A stretch of 64,000 bases of DNA, taken from positions 1-64,000 of the forward strand of contig JAFEFC010000008.1 in the NCBI GenBank assembly GCA_018240785.1, given 5' to 3'. Made by a program: the position numbers and the translations under genes. This DNA comes from Pseudomonadota bacterium (lineage in GTDB: Bacteria > Pseudomonadota > Gammaproteobacteria > Burkholderiales > Rhodocyclaceae). This document shows, in pieces, positions 17,290 to 28,485 of the stretch. Under the pieces are notes generated by a model, which made no database searches, was not told the DNA's origin, and saw nothing but the letters and a program-made list of their open reading frames with translations. Position 1 is the stretch's first letter, and each line of letters begins with the position of its first letter.

Positions 17290-18912
17290 TTATGCCAGCA
17301 CTTCGCCGTGCTCGCGCGTGGCGTGGAAGGTCACCTTGGGCCATTTCTCGGCCGTCACTTCCAGGTTGTAGCGGCTGGTGGCCAGATAGACCGGGTTGCC
17401 GTCGATGTCCTTGCCCAGGCGCAGCGCCTGCTCGCGCTCGAAGTTGCGGCGGGTGACGTCGTCGGGGAAGGTGAGCCAGCGCGCGGTGTGGATGTCGGCG
17501 GGCTCGAAGATGGCATCGACCTTGTATTCGTCCTTCAGGCGCTGGGCGACGATCTCGAACTGCAGCACGCCGACGGCGCCGAGCAGCATCTGGCCGCCTT
17601 CGAGCTCGAACACCTGGATGGCGCCTTCTTCGCCCAGTTCCTGCAAACCCTTCTGCAACTGCTTGGACTTGAGCGGATCGCGCAGGCGGGCGGCGCGGAA
17701 CAGTTCGGGCGAGAAGTAGGGGATGCCCTTGAAGCCGAGGTTCTCGCCTTCGGTCAGCGTGTCGCCGATCTGCAACTGGCCGTGGTTGTGGATGCCGATG
17801 ATGTCGCCGGCGACGCCATCTTCCATGATCACGCGCTCATTGGCCATGAAGGTGAGCGCATTGGCGAGCTTCATGTCGCGCCCGGCGCGCACGTGCCTGA
17901 CCTTCATGCCCGAGGCGTAGCGGCCCGAGCAGATGCGGAAGAAGGCGATGCGATCGCGGTGCTTCGGGTCCATGTTGGCCTGGATCTTGAACACGAAGCC
18001 GGTAAAGGCCGGTTCGGCCGGCTGCACCATGCGGGTGGCCGCCGCGCCCGCGGCGGCGATGCGCGCCTGCGGCGGCGGTGCCCAGTCGATCAGCGACTGC
18101 AGGATCTCCTGAACGCCGAAGTTGTTGATGCCCGAGCCGAAGAATACCGGTGTCTGCTTGCCGGCGAGGAATTCGTCGAGGTCGAACGGCGGCGAAGCGC
18201 CATCGATCAGCTCGACATCTTCGCGCAACTGGCCGACTTCCATCGGGAAGCGCTTGTCCAGCTCGGGGTTGTCCAGGCCCTTGATGATCTCGCCGTCGCT
18301 GCGGCGCTCCTCGCCTGGGGTGAAGGTCAGCACCTGTTGCTGCAGCAGGTGATACACGCCGCGGAAGGCCTTGCCCATGCCCAGCGGCCAGGTCACCGGC
18401 GCGCAGGTGATCTTGAGCACGTCCTCGATCTCGGCCAGCAGATCGAAAGGCTCGCGCACCTCGCGGTCGAGCTTGTTGACGAAGGTGATGATGGGCGTGT
18501 TGCGCAGGCGGCAGACGTTGAGCAGCTTGATGGTCTGCGCTTCCACGCCCTTGGCGGCGTCGATCACCATCACCGCGGCATCGACCGCGGTCAGCACGCG
18601 GTAGGTGTCTTCCGAGAAGTCCTCGTGGCCCGGCGTGTCGAGCAGGTTGATGGTGTGGCCCTGGTACTCGAACTGCATCACCGAGCTGGTCACCGAGATG
18701 CCGCGCTGCTTTTCGACTTCCATCCAGTCGGAGGTGGCATGGCGGGCGGACTTGCGCGCCTTCACCGTGCCGGCGAGCTGGATCGCGCCGCCGAACAGCA
18801 GCAGCTTCTCGGTCAGCGTGGTCTTGCCCGCGTCGGGGTGAGAGATGATGGCGAAAGTGCGGCGCCTTTCGACGTCGCGCAGCAGTTCGGGCGGGAAGGG
18901 AGTGGTGGTCAT
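17290..18912 (-). CDS. prfC: Peptide chain release factor 3
   Basis: 540 residues. RF3 is a GTPase that removes RF1/RF2 from the ribosome after termination. The G domain has the G1 motif [10 protein letters not shown] (residues ~24-33), G2 RGISVTSS, G3 DTPGHEDF and G4 NKLDR, followed by the EF-Tu-like domain 2 and the RF3-specific C-terminal domain (ARWLTFPDD). Length and motifs are normal. It is followed after 77 bases on the same strand side by the PAS protein gene upstream, with no obvious joint operon. Confidence 0.97.
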   Translation of the reverse strand: MTTTPFPPELLRDVERRRTFAIISHPDAGKTTLTEKLLLFGGAIQLAGTVKARKSARHATSDWMEVEKQRGISVTSSVMQFEYQGHTINLLDTPGHEDFSEDTYRVLTAVDAAVMVIDAAKGVEAQTIKLLNVCRLRNTPIITFVNKLDREVREPFDLLAEIEDVLKITCAPVTWPLGMGKAFRGVYHLLQQQVLTFTPGEERRSDGEIIKGLDNPELDKRFPMEVGQLREDVELIDGASPPFDLDEFLAGKQTPVFFGSGINNFGVQEILQSLIDWAPPPQARIAAAGAAATRMVQPAEPAFTGFVFKIQANMDPKHRDRIAFFRICSGRYASGMKVRHVRAGRDMKLANALTFMANERVIMEDGVAGDIIGIHNHGQLQIGDTLTEGENLGFKGIPYFSPELFRAARLRDPLKSKQLQKGLQELGEEGAIQVFELEGGQMLLGAVGVLQFEIVAQRLKDEYKVDAIFEPADIHTARWLTFPDDVTRRNFEREQALRLGKDIDGNPVYLATSRYNLEVTAEKWPKVTFHATREHGEVLA

Positions 18913-18989
18913 CAGCGCTCGTCGGCAGAAAACAAAAGCCGCCTGCCCGTGGTCGGGCGAGGCGGGACAAGCGCAATTATATCAAGTCA

Positions 18990-19421
18990 TTAGCGGGAGG
19001 CTGTGGCCCTCTCGCGGGTGACCCGCTCAGTAACGTCGCGCGCCACCGCGACCGAGCCGAGGACCGTATCGCCGTCGGCGACGAGCGCGAAGCTCATCTC
19101 GACATACAGCTTGTGACCGTCGCGATGCAGCGCGCCGGTGAGCGTGGGCCGGCCGTTGAGGCGGGTGTGGCGATTCTCGATGGCGGCGTGAAAGCCGCGC
19201 CAGTGCGCCGCGCGCAGCTTCTCGGGGATGATCAGGTCCAGGCTCTGGCCGAGCGCGGCCTCGGCGCTGAAGCCGAACAGGTGCTCGGCGGCGCGGTTCC
19301 AGCGCCGGATGATGCCCTCACGGTCGGAATAGATGAGGGCCTCGGCCAGTTGGTCGAGGATGTGTTCCGCGAGCGGCGCGGCGGCCGGATCAAGGTTTTC
19401 CATGCTTTTCTCGCTCGTCAC
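18990..19421 (-). CDS. Single PAS-domain protein
   Basis: 143 residues made almost entirely of one PAS domain (ALIYSDREGIIRRWNRAAEH, LFGF, then DGHKLYVEMSFALV and ARDVTERVTRERA). No output domain is attached, so it may bind another signalling protein. The GTG start forms a GTGA overlap with the ccoG stop, suggesting translational coupling; an ATG at 19403 is the alternative start. Co-expression with ccoG hints at a redox- or oxygen-related signal, which is inference. Confidence 0.75.
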   Translation of the reverse strand: MTSEKSMENLDPAAAPLAEHILDQLAEALIYSDREGIIRRWNRAAEHLFGFSAEAALGQSLDLIIPEKLRAAHWRGFHAAIENRHTRLNGRPTLTGALHRDGHKLYVEMSFALVADGDTVLGSVAVARDVTERVTRERATASR

Positions 19422-20881
19422 GGGATCCAGAACATCGCCCTTTCAGTGACGGTGACTGCGGAGTCGGTCGTATCCGTCGCGATGAAGCGTACCGGATGCG
19501 AACCCGACGCGGCGGAACCGGGCTCGAGCTGCACGCGAGCGGTCGCAGATGCGGTGGCGGCGGGAGCGACTTCCACGTCCAGCGGCTGGGCAAGGTGGAT
19601 GCCCTCCAGGCCGTCGATGGCGACGCGGTAGATGCGCGTCTTCTCGCTGGCGTTGATCAGTTGCAGGCGGAAGGTGTTCTCGATGGCGCCTTCTGCGGTT
19701 TCGGTGGCGAGCGCCGCGCGGTCGCGCTGGATGTCGAGCTTGAGCGGGACGCGGGTCGCCAGCGACCCTGCCGTGGCACCCAGCAGTGACAGGAAGATGG
19801 CGCTGTAGATCAGTACCCGCGGCCGCAGCGTACGGCGCAGGATGGTTGCGCGCGTGAATTGCTGCTTGACGGCGTTCTCGGTCGAGTAGCGGATCAGGCC
19901 ACGCGGCTGGCTGATCTTGTCCATGACCTGGTCGCATGCGTCGATGCAGGCGGCGCAGCCGATGCATTCCAGTTGCAGGCCGTCGCGGATGTCGATGCCG
20001 GTGGGGCACACCTGCACGCAGATGCCACAATCGATGCAGTCTCCCTGGCTCTTCGGGTCCGTCGCGGCCGTCACCGCCGCGGCCAGCTTCTTCGATCGGC
20101 CACCGCGCGGTTCGCCGCGCTTTTCGTCGTAGGCGACGATCAGCGTGTCGGGGTCGAACATGACGAACTGGAACTGGGCGTAGGGGCAGATGTACTTGCA
20201 CATCTGCTCACGCATGAAACCGGCGTTGCCATAGGTGGCACCGGCGTAGAACAGGATCCAGAACGTCTCCCAGCCGCTTTGCGAGAGGCTCAGCACGGCC
20301 TGCCACAGCTCGCGGATGGGAGTGAAGTAGCCGACGAAGGTGAAGCCCGTCCATAGCGACAGCAGCAGCCACAGCAGGTGCTTGCTGCCCTTGATGCCGA
20401 GCTTGCGCGCCGACCAGGGTGCGGCGTCGAGCTTGATGCGCTTGGGGCGGTCGCCTTCGACCAGCTTCTCCAGCCACAGGAAGATTTCCGTATAGACCGT
20501 CTGCGGACAGGTGTAGCCGCACCACAGGCGGCCCGCCACGGTGGTGAACAGGAACAGCGCCAGCGCCGACAGCACCAGCAGCACCGCCAGGTAGATCGTG
20601 TCCTGCGGCCACAGCACGAGGTCGAAGACGTAGAAGCGCCGCGTATCGAGGTCGAACAGCACCGCCTGGCGGCCGTTCCAGGGCAGCCAGCACAAGCCGT
20701 AGAAGACGATCTGCGTCAGCCACAGGAAGACCCAGCGCCAGCTCTGGAAGAGACCTTTGACGCTGCGTGGATAGACCTTGGGCTCGGCGGCGTAGAGTGG
20801 CTGAATGGGGATGACGCGCTGGGATCTGGACGTTTCTGGCATTGGGGGCATGTCGTTGGGGTGAGGCTGCTCGCCGCGCAT
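19418..20881 (-). CDS. ccoG: Cytochrome c oxidase accessory protein CcoG
   Basis: 487 residues of the CcoG/RdxA/FixG family, a membrane ferredoxin-like protein that supplies reduced copper during cbb3-oxidase assembly. Several membrane helices flank CGYTCPQT and CKYICPY motifs. A soluble part carries two 4Fe-4S clusters (CIDCGICVQVCP and CIGCAACIDACD) and a C-terminal immunoglobulin-like domain after the last helix. The usual partners ccoNOPQ and ccoHIS are not in the window. Alternative ATGs lie 10 and 13 codons downstream. It is coupled to the PAS protein gene. Confidence 0.95.
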   Translation of the reverse strand: MRGEQPHPNDMPPMPETSRSQRVIPIQPLYAAEPKVYPRSVKGLFQSWRWVFLWLTQIVFYGLCWLPWNGRQAVLFDLDTRRFYVFDLVLWPQDTIYLAVLLVLSALALFLFTTVAGRLWCGYTCPQTVYTEIFLWLEKLVEGDRPKRIKLDAAPWSARKLGIKGSKHLLWLLLSLWTGFTFVGYFTPIRELWQAVLSLSQSGWETFWILFYAGATYGNAGFMREQMCKYICPYAQFQFVMFDPDTLIVAYDEKRGEPRGGRSKKLAAAVTAATDPKSQGDCIDCGICVQVCPTGIDIRDGLQLECIGCAACIDACDQVMDKISQPRGLIRYSTENAVKQQFTRATILRRTLRPRVLIYSAIFLSLLGATAGSLATRVPLKLDIQRDRAALATETAEGAIENTFRLQLINASEKTRIYRVAIDGLEGIHLAQPLDVEVAPAATASATARVQLEPGSAASGSHPVRFIATDTTDSAVTVTERAMFWIP

Positions 20882-21061
20882 GCCACGGTCAGCCCGATTT
20901 TAAAGGTGTATTTTTTATGCAACTTTAAACTTGAGCGGATTCCGTTTCAAGCAAAGAATTTTTGTGCAAATTGGGGTATGGGGTATGGGGGCGGATGCAT
21001 GGCGGCGGGCGGGAGGTCGACCGCGCTGCCGCAGCTACCCGGAGGTGCGGCGCAGAAACGG

Positions 21062-21086
21062 CGAACCCCGCTCGTGGCGGGGTTCG
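21062..21086 (-). terminator. Hairpin terminator after glycine-zipper lipoprotein gene
   Basis: CGAACCCCGC and GCGGGGTTCG form a 10-bp stem with a TCGTG loop, about 50 bases past the stop codon. The T-run after it is weak. Confidence 0.6.
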
Positions 21087-21138
21087 TTGTGAGGCTGGAG
21101 GTTGCCGGCCGCGCCCGCGGGCGCGCGGCGAAGCCGCG

Positions 21139-21378
21139 TCAGCGGCGGCGATCCTTGTCCTTGCCGAGCTGGTCGCCGATCAGGCCGCCGACTGCGGCAC
21201 CACCCACGGTACCGAGGATGCCACCGTCGGTGACGACGGCGCCGGCCACACCGCCGACCGCAGCGCCGGTCGCAGCGCTCTTTTCGCGCGAGGACATGTT
21301 GTCCCAGGTGGCGCAGCCGGTCGCAGTGATCGAGGCTGCGGCGATCAGCAGGGCAGGAATGAGCTTGCGCGTATTCAT
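21139..21378 (-). CDS. Small glycine-zipper lipoprotein
   Basis: 79 residues. A lipoprotein signal ends in the lipobox TATGC (Cys near residue 22). The mature part is a glycine zipper (GAAVGGVAGAVV, then GTVGGAAVGGLIG) followed by a short basic tail, as in the osmotically inducible OsmB-like proteins. AAGGAG lies before the chosen ATG; the frame is open 16 codons further upstream without a better site. Probably outer-membrane anchored; precise role unknown. Confidence 0.8.
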   Translation of the reverse strand: MNTRKLIPALLIAAASITATGCATWDNMSSREKSAATGAAVGGVAGAVVTDGGILGTVGGAAVGGLIGDQLGKDKDRRR

Positions 21379-21630
21379 GGCGTTCTCCTTGTTCGTGTCT
21401 TCGTTGCACCGGCTGGACGGTTCCATTCCGTTCCTTTCGGCTGACTCATTGGAACATGGCTGCGGCGCGAAAGCTCCCGCTCAGGCGTGAGGCATTGTTT
21501 CCTCATGTATCGATCCGTGCTGCGGCCCGAGGGGCAGCGGCGCGGTGTAGCATCGCAGGTTCCGGCGCTCGGCCGGCCAAGGATGGTGTGCCGGACCCGC
21601 AAGGGGCCGCAACTTCGCGATACGACCTGG

Positions 21631-23481
21631 ATGCGTCAATCCCTCCTGCTTTCACCACTTCTCCATCGCTTTGTGCGGCGGCCGCTGCATGCGATACGGT
21701 TGGGGATCGCCGTCGCCAGCGTCTTCGCCCTCGGGGTGGGCTGGTACGACATGTTGAGGGACATGCGCGACGCCGAGCAGGACACGATGGAGCGGCTGCG
21801 CGTGCAGGCGATCATCCAGGCGCGGGCCGCCGGCGAGGCGGTGGAAGGTGCGATCGGGCGTTTCGACCTCGCCCTGCGCGCGCTGCAGACGGCGGGCGCC
21901 GAGTCGGCTGCCGAACTGGGCCTGCAGGGCCGCATCATCAAGGCGGCGATGTCCACGGACCTGCTGCTGCAGGCCTTCGTGATCGGGGCGGATGGCTATC
22001 TCACCTATTCCTCGTTGGGCGCGGCGCCGCGCAATTACCTCGGCGACCGCGAGTATTTCCGCACCCTGGCTGCGACCGACGAGGATCGCCTCTTCATCTC
22101 CAGGCCGGTGATCGGGCGACTCAGCAAGAAGTGGTCCATCCAGTTCGCGCGCGCCATCCGTCATGATGGCCGTTTCGAGGGCGTGGCGGCGCTGGCGGTC
22201 TCGCCCGAAGTGTGGTCCTCGCGGCTGTTGCGCTTCGAGGCGAACCCGCTCGACACGCTGACCCTGCTCGATGGCGACGGCTACGTGCTGCTGCGCACGC
22301 TCAACGTCAACGAGCACCTTGCCAAGCAGGCACCCGGCGAACGTGAGTACAGGCTGCATCCGGAGCGCATCGAGGGACACTACGTGGCCCATGGGGCGGT
22401 CGATGGCGTGCTTCGCCTGTATGGCTGGACCAGGCTGCCGTCGGGCCTGGTGATGTTGTCCGGCATTGCGCTGGAGCCGGCGCTGGAGCCGCTGCGCGCG
22501 CAGCGCAGCGGCACGCTGATGCGCGTGGTGGCGGCATCCGGCCTGTTCGTGTTCGCGATCGCCGCGCTGCTGATTGCGCTCAAGCGCTACGAACGTGCCG
22601 TGCGGCGGCTGGGCGAGCGCGAGGAGCACTATCGCAGCGTGCTCGAGCACATGGATGAAGGGCTGGTGGTGGTCGATGCCGACAACCGCATCGTCAACGT
22701 CAATCCCGCCTTTTCGGCGATCACCGGCTTCACCCAGGAGGAGGTGGAGAAGCGCCCGGTGTTCCTGCTGTCGCGCGGTCGCACGCTGGATCGCGCCATG
22801 AGCGAATTGTCCGCACCGTCGAGCTCGGGGCATTGGGAGGGCGATTTCGAAGGCGCGCGCGCGGGTGGTACCAGCTATACCGGCCACGCGGTGATCTCCA
22901 CGCTGCGCAACGCAAGCGGCGACGTCCGCCACCGTGTCGCGCTGATCACCGACGTCACCGAGCGCCGGCGCAGGGACGACGACATCTGGCGCCAGGCGAA
23001 CTTCGACCGCCTCACCGGCCTGCCCAACCGCGCCCTGTTTGCCGACCGCCTGGACGGCATGCTGCGCCATGCCCGGCGCCACCAATCCAGCGTCGCGGTG
23101 TTGTTCATCGATCTCGATCGCTTCAAGCCGGTGAATGACGGATTTGGTCACGAAATTGGCGACCTGCTGCTGCGCCAGGTTGCGCATCGCCTGCTCGGCG
23201 TCTTTCGCGACGAAGACACGGTGGCGCGCATTGGCGGCGACGAGTTCATTGCCGTGATGCAGGGTGATGACGTCGAGGCCGGCGGCGAGCGGGCGGCTGC
23301 GCAGGTGGTGGAGCAGTTGTCGCAGCCGTTCTTCGTGGAGGAACGCAGCCTGCAGGTCGGATGCAGTGTCGGCATCGCACGCTTTCCGGTCGACGGCGAC
23401 TCGGTCGAGGCGCTCGTCAATGCCGCGGACCGCGCGATGTACCGGGCGAAGAACGGCGGGCGCGGGCCCTGGAGCCGATAG
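21631..23481 (+). CDS. Membrane-bound diguanylate cyclase (Cache-like sensor, PAS, GGDEF)
   Basis: 616 residues. A first membrane helix (about 22-42) and a second (about 285-310, SGLFVFAIAALLIAL) enclose a periplasmic sensor of the dCache type (FVIGADGYLTYSS, NYLGDREYF). A cytoplasmic PAS domain (GLVVVDADNRIVNVNPAF) is followed by GGDEF with the intact motif RIGGDEF and the DLDRFKPVND and LPNRALF elements. It should therefore make c-di-GMP. No I-site RxxD is obvious. The start is uncertain because no good ribosome binding site is seen; the frame is open to 21487. Confidence 0.85.
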   Translation: MRQSLLLSPLLHRFVRRPLHAIRLGIAVASVFALGVGWYDMLRDMRDAEQDTMERLRVQAIIQARAAGEAVEGAIGRFDLALRALQTAGAESAAELGLQGRIIKAAMSTDLLLQAFVIGADGYLTYSSLGAAPRNYLGDREYFRTLAATDEDRLFISRPVIGRLSKKWSIQFARAIRHDGRFEGVAALAVSPEVWSSRLLRFEANPLDTLTLLDGDGYVLLRTLNVNEHLAKQAPGEREYRLHPERIEGHYVAHGAVDGVLRLYGWTRLPSGLVMLSGIALEPALEPLRAQRSGTLMRVVAASGLFVFAIAALLIALKRYERAVRRLGEREEHYRSVLEHMDEGLVVVDADNRIVNVNPAFSAITGFTQEEVEKRPVFLLSRGRTLDRAMSELSAPSSSGHWEGDFEGARAGGTSYTGHAVISTLRNASGDVRHRVALITDVTERRRRDDDIWRQANFDRLTGLPNRALFADRLDGMLRHARRHQSSVAVLFIDLDRFKPVNDGFGHEIGDLLLRQVAHRLLGVFRDEDTVARIGGDEFIAVMQGDDVEAGGERAAAQVVEQLSQPFFVEERSLQVGCSVGIARFPVDGDSVEALVNAADRAMYRAKNGGRGPWSR

Positions 23482-23587
23482 GCATCGGAGCCTGCATGCG
23501 CTGCGCGCGGGAATCTTTCGCGTCGTGGCATGCTCTGAAGAATCATCGGAACGTTGCAGCCTTGCAGCGTCCGCATAGAGGATGACG

Positions 23588-23890
23588 ATGTTCAAGGACG
23601 ACAGGCTTGCCGGCCTCTTCCAGGCTTTCGCGCGCAGCAGGGCGCAACCTCCCTCGCTGGTACAGAAGATCATCGCCGGGATCGGCGCGGTGGCGGTGTT
23701 TGCGCTCGCGCTCACTTTCTCGGTGGTGTTGTTCGCCGTGGTGGTGAGCGTCGGCGCGATCGTGTGGGTCTACCTTTGGTGGACGTCGCGCAAGCTGCGC
23801 AAGCAGATGCGCGACAACCCGCCCGGCGGCCTGGTGATCGAGGGCGAGATCATCCGCGAGGTGCGCACCCGCGACGGCGAAGGCAGCTGA
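23588..23890 (+). CDS. Small membrane protein
   Basis: About 100 residues. One long hydrophobic region (about 28-65, possibly two helices) is followed by a soluble tail with GGLVIEGEIIREVRTRDGE. ATG at 23588 is preferred because AGAGG lies six bases before it; an ATG two codons upstream is too close. No family is recognised. It lies 106 bases after the diguanylate cyclase gene and converges on pitA. Confidence 0.65.
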   Translation: MFKDDRLAGLFQAFARSRAQPPSLVQKIIAGIGAVAVFALALTFSVVLFAVVVSVGAIVWVYLWWTSRKLRKQMRDNPPGGLVIEGEIIREVRTRDGEGS

Positions 23891-23911
23891 AGCGCGGATT
23901 CGGGCCGCGTC

Positions 23912-25387
23912 TCAGCCGATGAAGACGCGGTGCGCGGCCCAGTAGAGACCGGCTGCCAGCGAGATGGCGGCGGGCAGGGTCAGCACCCAGGCGAGCAGGA
24001 TATGGGTCACCGTCTGGCGTTGCAGGCCGCTGCGGTTCGCTACCATCGTGCCGGCCACACCGGATGACAGCACGTGGGTGGTGGAGACCGGCAGCGAATA
24101 CACGTTGGCGAGGCCGATCGCCATCACCGCGGTGATCTGCGCGCTCATGCCCTGAGAGTAGGTCATGCCCTGCCGGCCGATCTTCTCGCCCACCGTCAGC
24201 ACCACGCGTTTCCAGCCGATCATCGTGCCGATGCCCAGCGCCGCGGCCACGGCGAGGACCACCCAGAAGGGGGCATATTCGGTGGAGTGCGTGAGGTCCT
24301 TGCGCAGGTTGGAGAGGTCCTTGCGCTCCGACGCGGGCAGGTAGGCGAGCTTGGACACCTTGCGCGCGGTGTCGTCGAGGCACAGCAGGTAGCGCCGCAC
24401 ATCCACCCTTGCCTGCGGCGGCATCTCGTTGAAATCGCGCACACCCTCGAGATCGCGCCGCAGCGCGGCGATGGTGATCTCGGTCTGCTTGGGGTCGCAG
24501 CGGAACTTGGCCGGGAGGTCGGTGCCGTTGGACTTGCCGAGCGCCAGGTAGTCGGTCAGCGCCACCGCGTTGCGCTCGTAGAACTCGCTCAGATGAACGG
24601 CGGCGTCGCGGCTGCGGTTGATGTCGTACCCGGTACTGTCGAGGTTCAGCACGAAGTGCGCGGGGACGATGCCGATCAGCACCAGCATGATGAGGCCGAT
24701 GCCCTTCTGTCCGTCGTTCGAACCATGCACGAAGCTCATGCCCATCGCCGACAGCACCAGGATGAGCCGGTTCCAGAACGGCGGATGCTTCTTGCCGACG
24801 TCGCCCAGGCGGTATTCCGGCGTCTTGTGCATGGACGAATGCGGCTTGAACCACTTCAGGCCGATCAGGATCAGGCCGGCGACCATGAAGCCGACCACCG
24901 GTGATACCACCAGTGACAGCGCGATGTCGATCGCCTTCTGCCAATTCACGCCGTCGGCGACCGGAATGCCGCTGATCACCGCATTGGCGAGGCCGACGCC
25001 GAGGATGGAGCCGATCAGGGTGTGCGAACTCGAGGCGGGGATGCCGAAGTACCAGGTGCCCAGGTTCCATGCGATTGCCGCGGTGAGCAGCGAGAACACC
25101 ATCGCCAGCCCGCGCCCGGTGTCGGTGTCGATCAGCAACTCCACCGGCAGCAGATGCACGATGGCGTAGGCGACGCCCACGCCCCCCAGCAGCACGCCGA
25201 GGAAATTGAAGAACCCGGACGCGATCACTGCGACGTAGGGTGGCATCGCCCGGGTGTAGATCACCGTGGCGACGGCGTTGGCGGTGTCATGGAAGCCGTT
25301 GATGAACTCGAAGGCCAGCACGAAGGCCAGGGCCAGGATGAGGCTCAGGAGGAGCCAGGGGTCGAGGCCGCTGATGAATGAGGTCAT
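23912..25387 (-). CDS. pitA: Low-affinity inorganic phosphate transporter, PiT family
   Basis: 491 residues, close to E. coli PitA. PiT carriers move phosphate, often as a metal-phosphate, using a proton gradient. The two PiT repeats are visible: FINGFHDTANAVATVI near the N-terminus and FVHGSNDGQKGIGL in the middle, each with the GxxDxxN-type core, then VSTTHVLSSGV near the end. A soluble central loop of about 120 residues separates the halves. The frame is open 41 codons further upstream but the family start fits this ATG. Confidence 0.93.
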   Translation of the reverse strand: MTSFISGLDPWLLLSLILALAFVLAFEFINGFHDTANAVATVIYTRAMPPYVAVIASGFFNFLGVLLGGVGVAYAIVHLLPVELLIDTDTGRGLAMVFSLLTAAIAWNLGTWYFGIPASSSHTLIGSILGVGLANAVISGIPVADGVNWQKAIDIALSLVVSPVVGFMVAGLILIGLKWFKPHSSMHKTPEYRLGDVGKKHPPFWNRLILVLSAMGMSFVHGSNDGQKGIGLIMLVLIGIVPAHFVLNLDSTGYDINRSRDAAVHLSEFYERNAVALTDYLALGKSNGTDLPAKFRCDPKQTEITIAALRRDLEGVRDFNEMPPQARVDVRRYLLCLDDTARKVSKLAYLPASERKDLSNLRKDLTHSTEYAPFWVVLAVAAALGIGTMIGWKRVVLTVGEKIGRQGMTYSQGMSAQITAVMAIGLANVYSLPVSTTHVLSSGVAGTMVANRSGLQRQTVTHILLAWVLTLPAAISLAAGLYWAAHRVFIG

Positions 25388-25741
25388 GGTGGGGGCTCGG
25401 CGAAAACACGAGGTTCTCGCGCATGGCGGAGGGCCGGACTGGCACGCACGGCAAGCCCGGTCGCCGTTCAAGGGGATGAAGGTAACAAGGCATTTTCGCA
25501 AATTGTGCAAGAAATCTGAAATCTTCCTCTGTCGGTCTGGCCAGAAACATTCGCTTGAATGAAGATGACGCGCATCCCGGGGCGTGTATCCGAGAAAAAG
25601 AATGACTTCGGAACGTCGGCGCCGCCCGGCTTGACCGGCGCCGCCGGTTCCCGGCTATAATCCGCCCCCTTTCGCACCTTCCGCTGCGTCGCAGACGCAC
25701 AGTGCCCGGCGCAATGCCGGTTGCGCGGAGCCGGTGCCGAA
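25388..25741. other. Intergenic region between pitA and tRNA-Leu
   Basis: Holds the upstream region of pitA on the left and the tRNA promoter on the right. No coding sequence or RNA gene other than the adjacent tRNA can be supported. Confidence 0.6.
25631..25661 (+). promoter_or_regulatory. Likely sigma-70 promoter of tRNA-Leu
   Basis: TTGACC at 25631-25636 and a perfect TATAAT at 25656-25661 with a long 19-base spacer, about 80 bases before the tRNA. Confidence 0.55.
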
Positions 25742-25826
25742 GCCTTGGTGGTGAAATTGGTAGACACGCTATCTTGAGGGGGTAGTGGCGAAAGCCGTGC
25801 GAGTTCGAGTCTCGCCCAAGGCACCA
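25742..25826 (+). tRNA. tRNA-Leu (anticodon GAG)
   Basis: An 85-nt tRNA with encoded CCA. The acceptor stem GCCTTGG pairs with CCAAGGC, the discriminator is A, and the anticodon stem CTATC/GGTAG encloses loop TTGAGGG with anticodon GAG at 25776-25778. The long variable arm (GGCGAAAGCCG region) is that of a class II tRNA. The T-arm GTTCGAGTC is present. It reads CUC and CUU leucine codons. Confidence 0.95.
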
Positions 25827-26072
25827 TTCTGCAGACGATCCCGTTTCAGCCCGGCAGCCGCATCGCGGCCGCCAGACGACGAGCGCCGCCCCCGGATCCG
25901 GGATGGCGCTATCGGTCTTATCGGCGCCGTGCTGGCTGCGGCGCACGGCGATGCGTGGTATGTTCCCGCCGACCGCAAGAGCGCCACCGTACATCGCTGC
26001 CGTACCTCGCAAGTTGGGCGATAATACGCCGCCATCGGGTCACTACTACAAGACCAGAACTGAGGGGAAATA

Positions 26073-28310
<2,238 letters not shown>

Positions 28311-28340
28311 TCCTGCCGGGCTGACCCTGCACCTGTCGGC

Positions 28341-28379
28341 AAAGGCCGGCGAACCGGAAACCGGTTCGCCGGCCTTTTT
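28341..28379 (+). terminator. Strong rho-independent terminator of icd
   Basis: A perfect 17-bp stem (AAAGGCCGGCGAACCGG with its complement), a three-base AAA loop and a run of T on the plus strand, 30 bases past the icd stop. Confidence 0.93.
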
Positions 28380-28485
28380 CCTTTTGCGAGGCGAGCGAGC
28401 CGGCGGCGTACTGCGGATCGCCACCTGCTGCAGCGTGCCGGGCTTGGCACTAACATGGCGGCGTCGCGTTCGTGAGGCTGCACCG

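Noticed and set aside
20931-20950. Possible FNR box before ccoG (TTGA...TCAA)
   Set aside because: The half sites are 12 bases apart; the FNR site needs TTGAT-N4-ATCAA.
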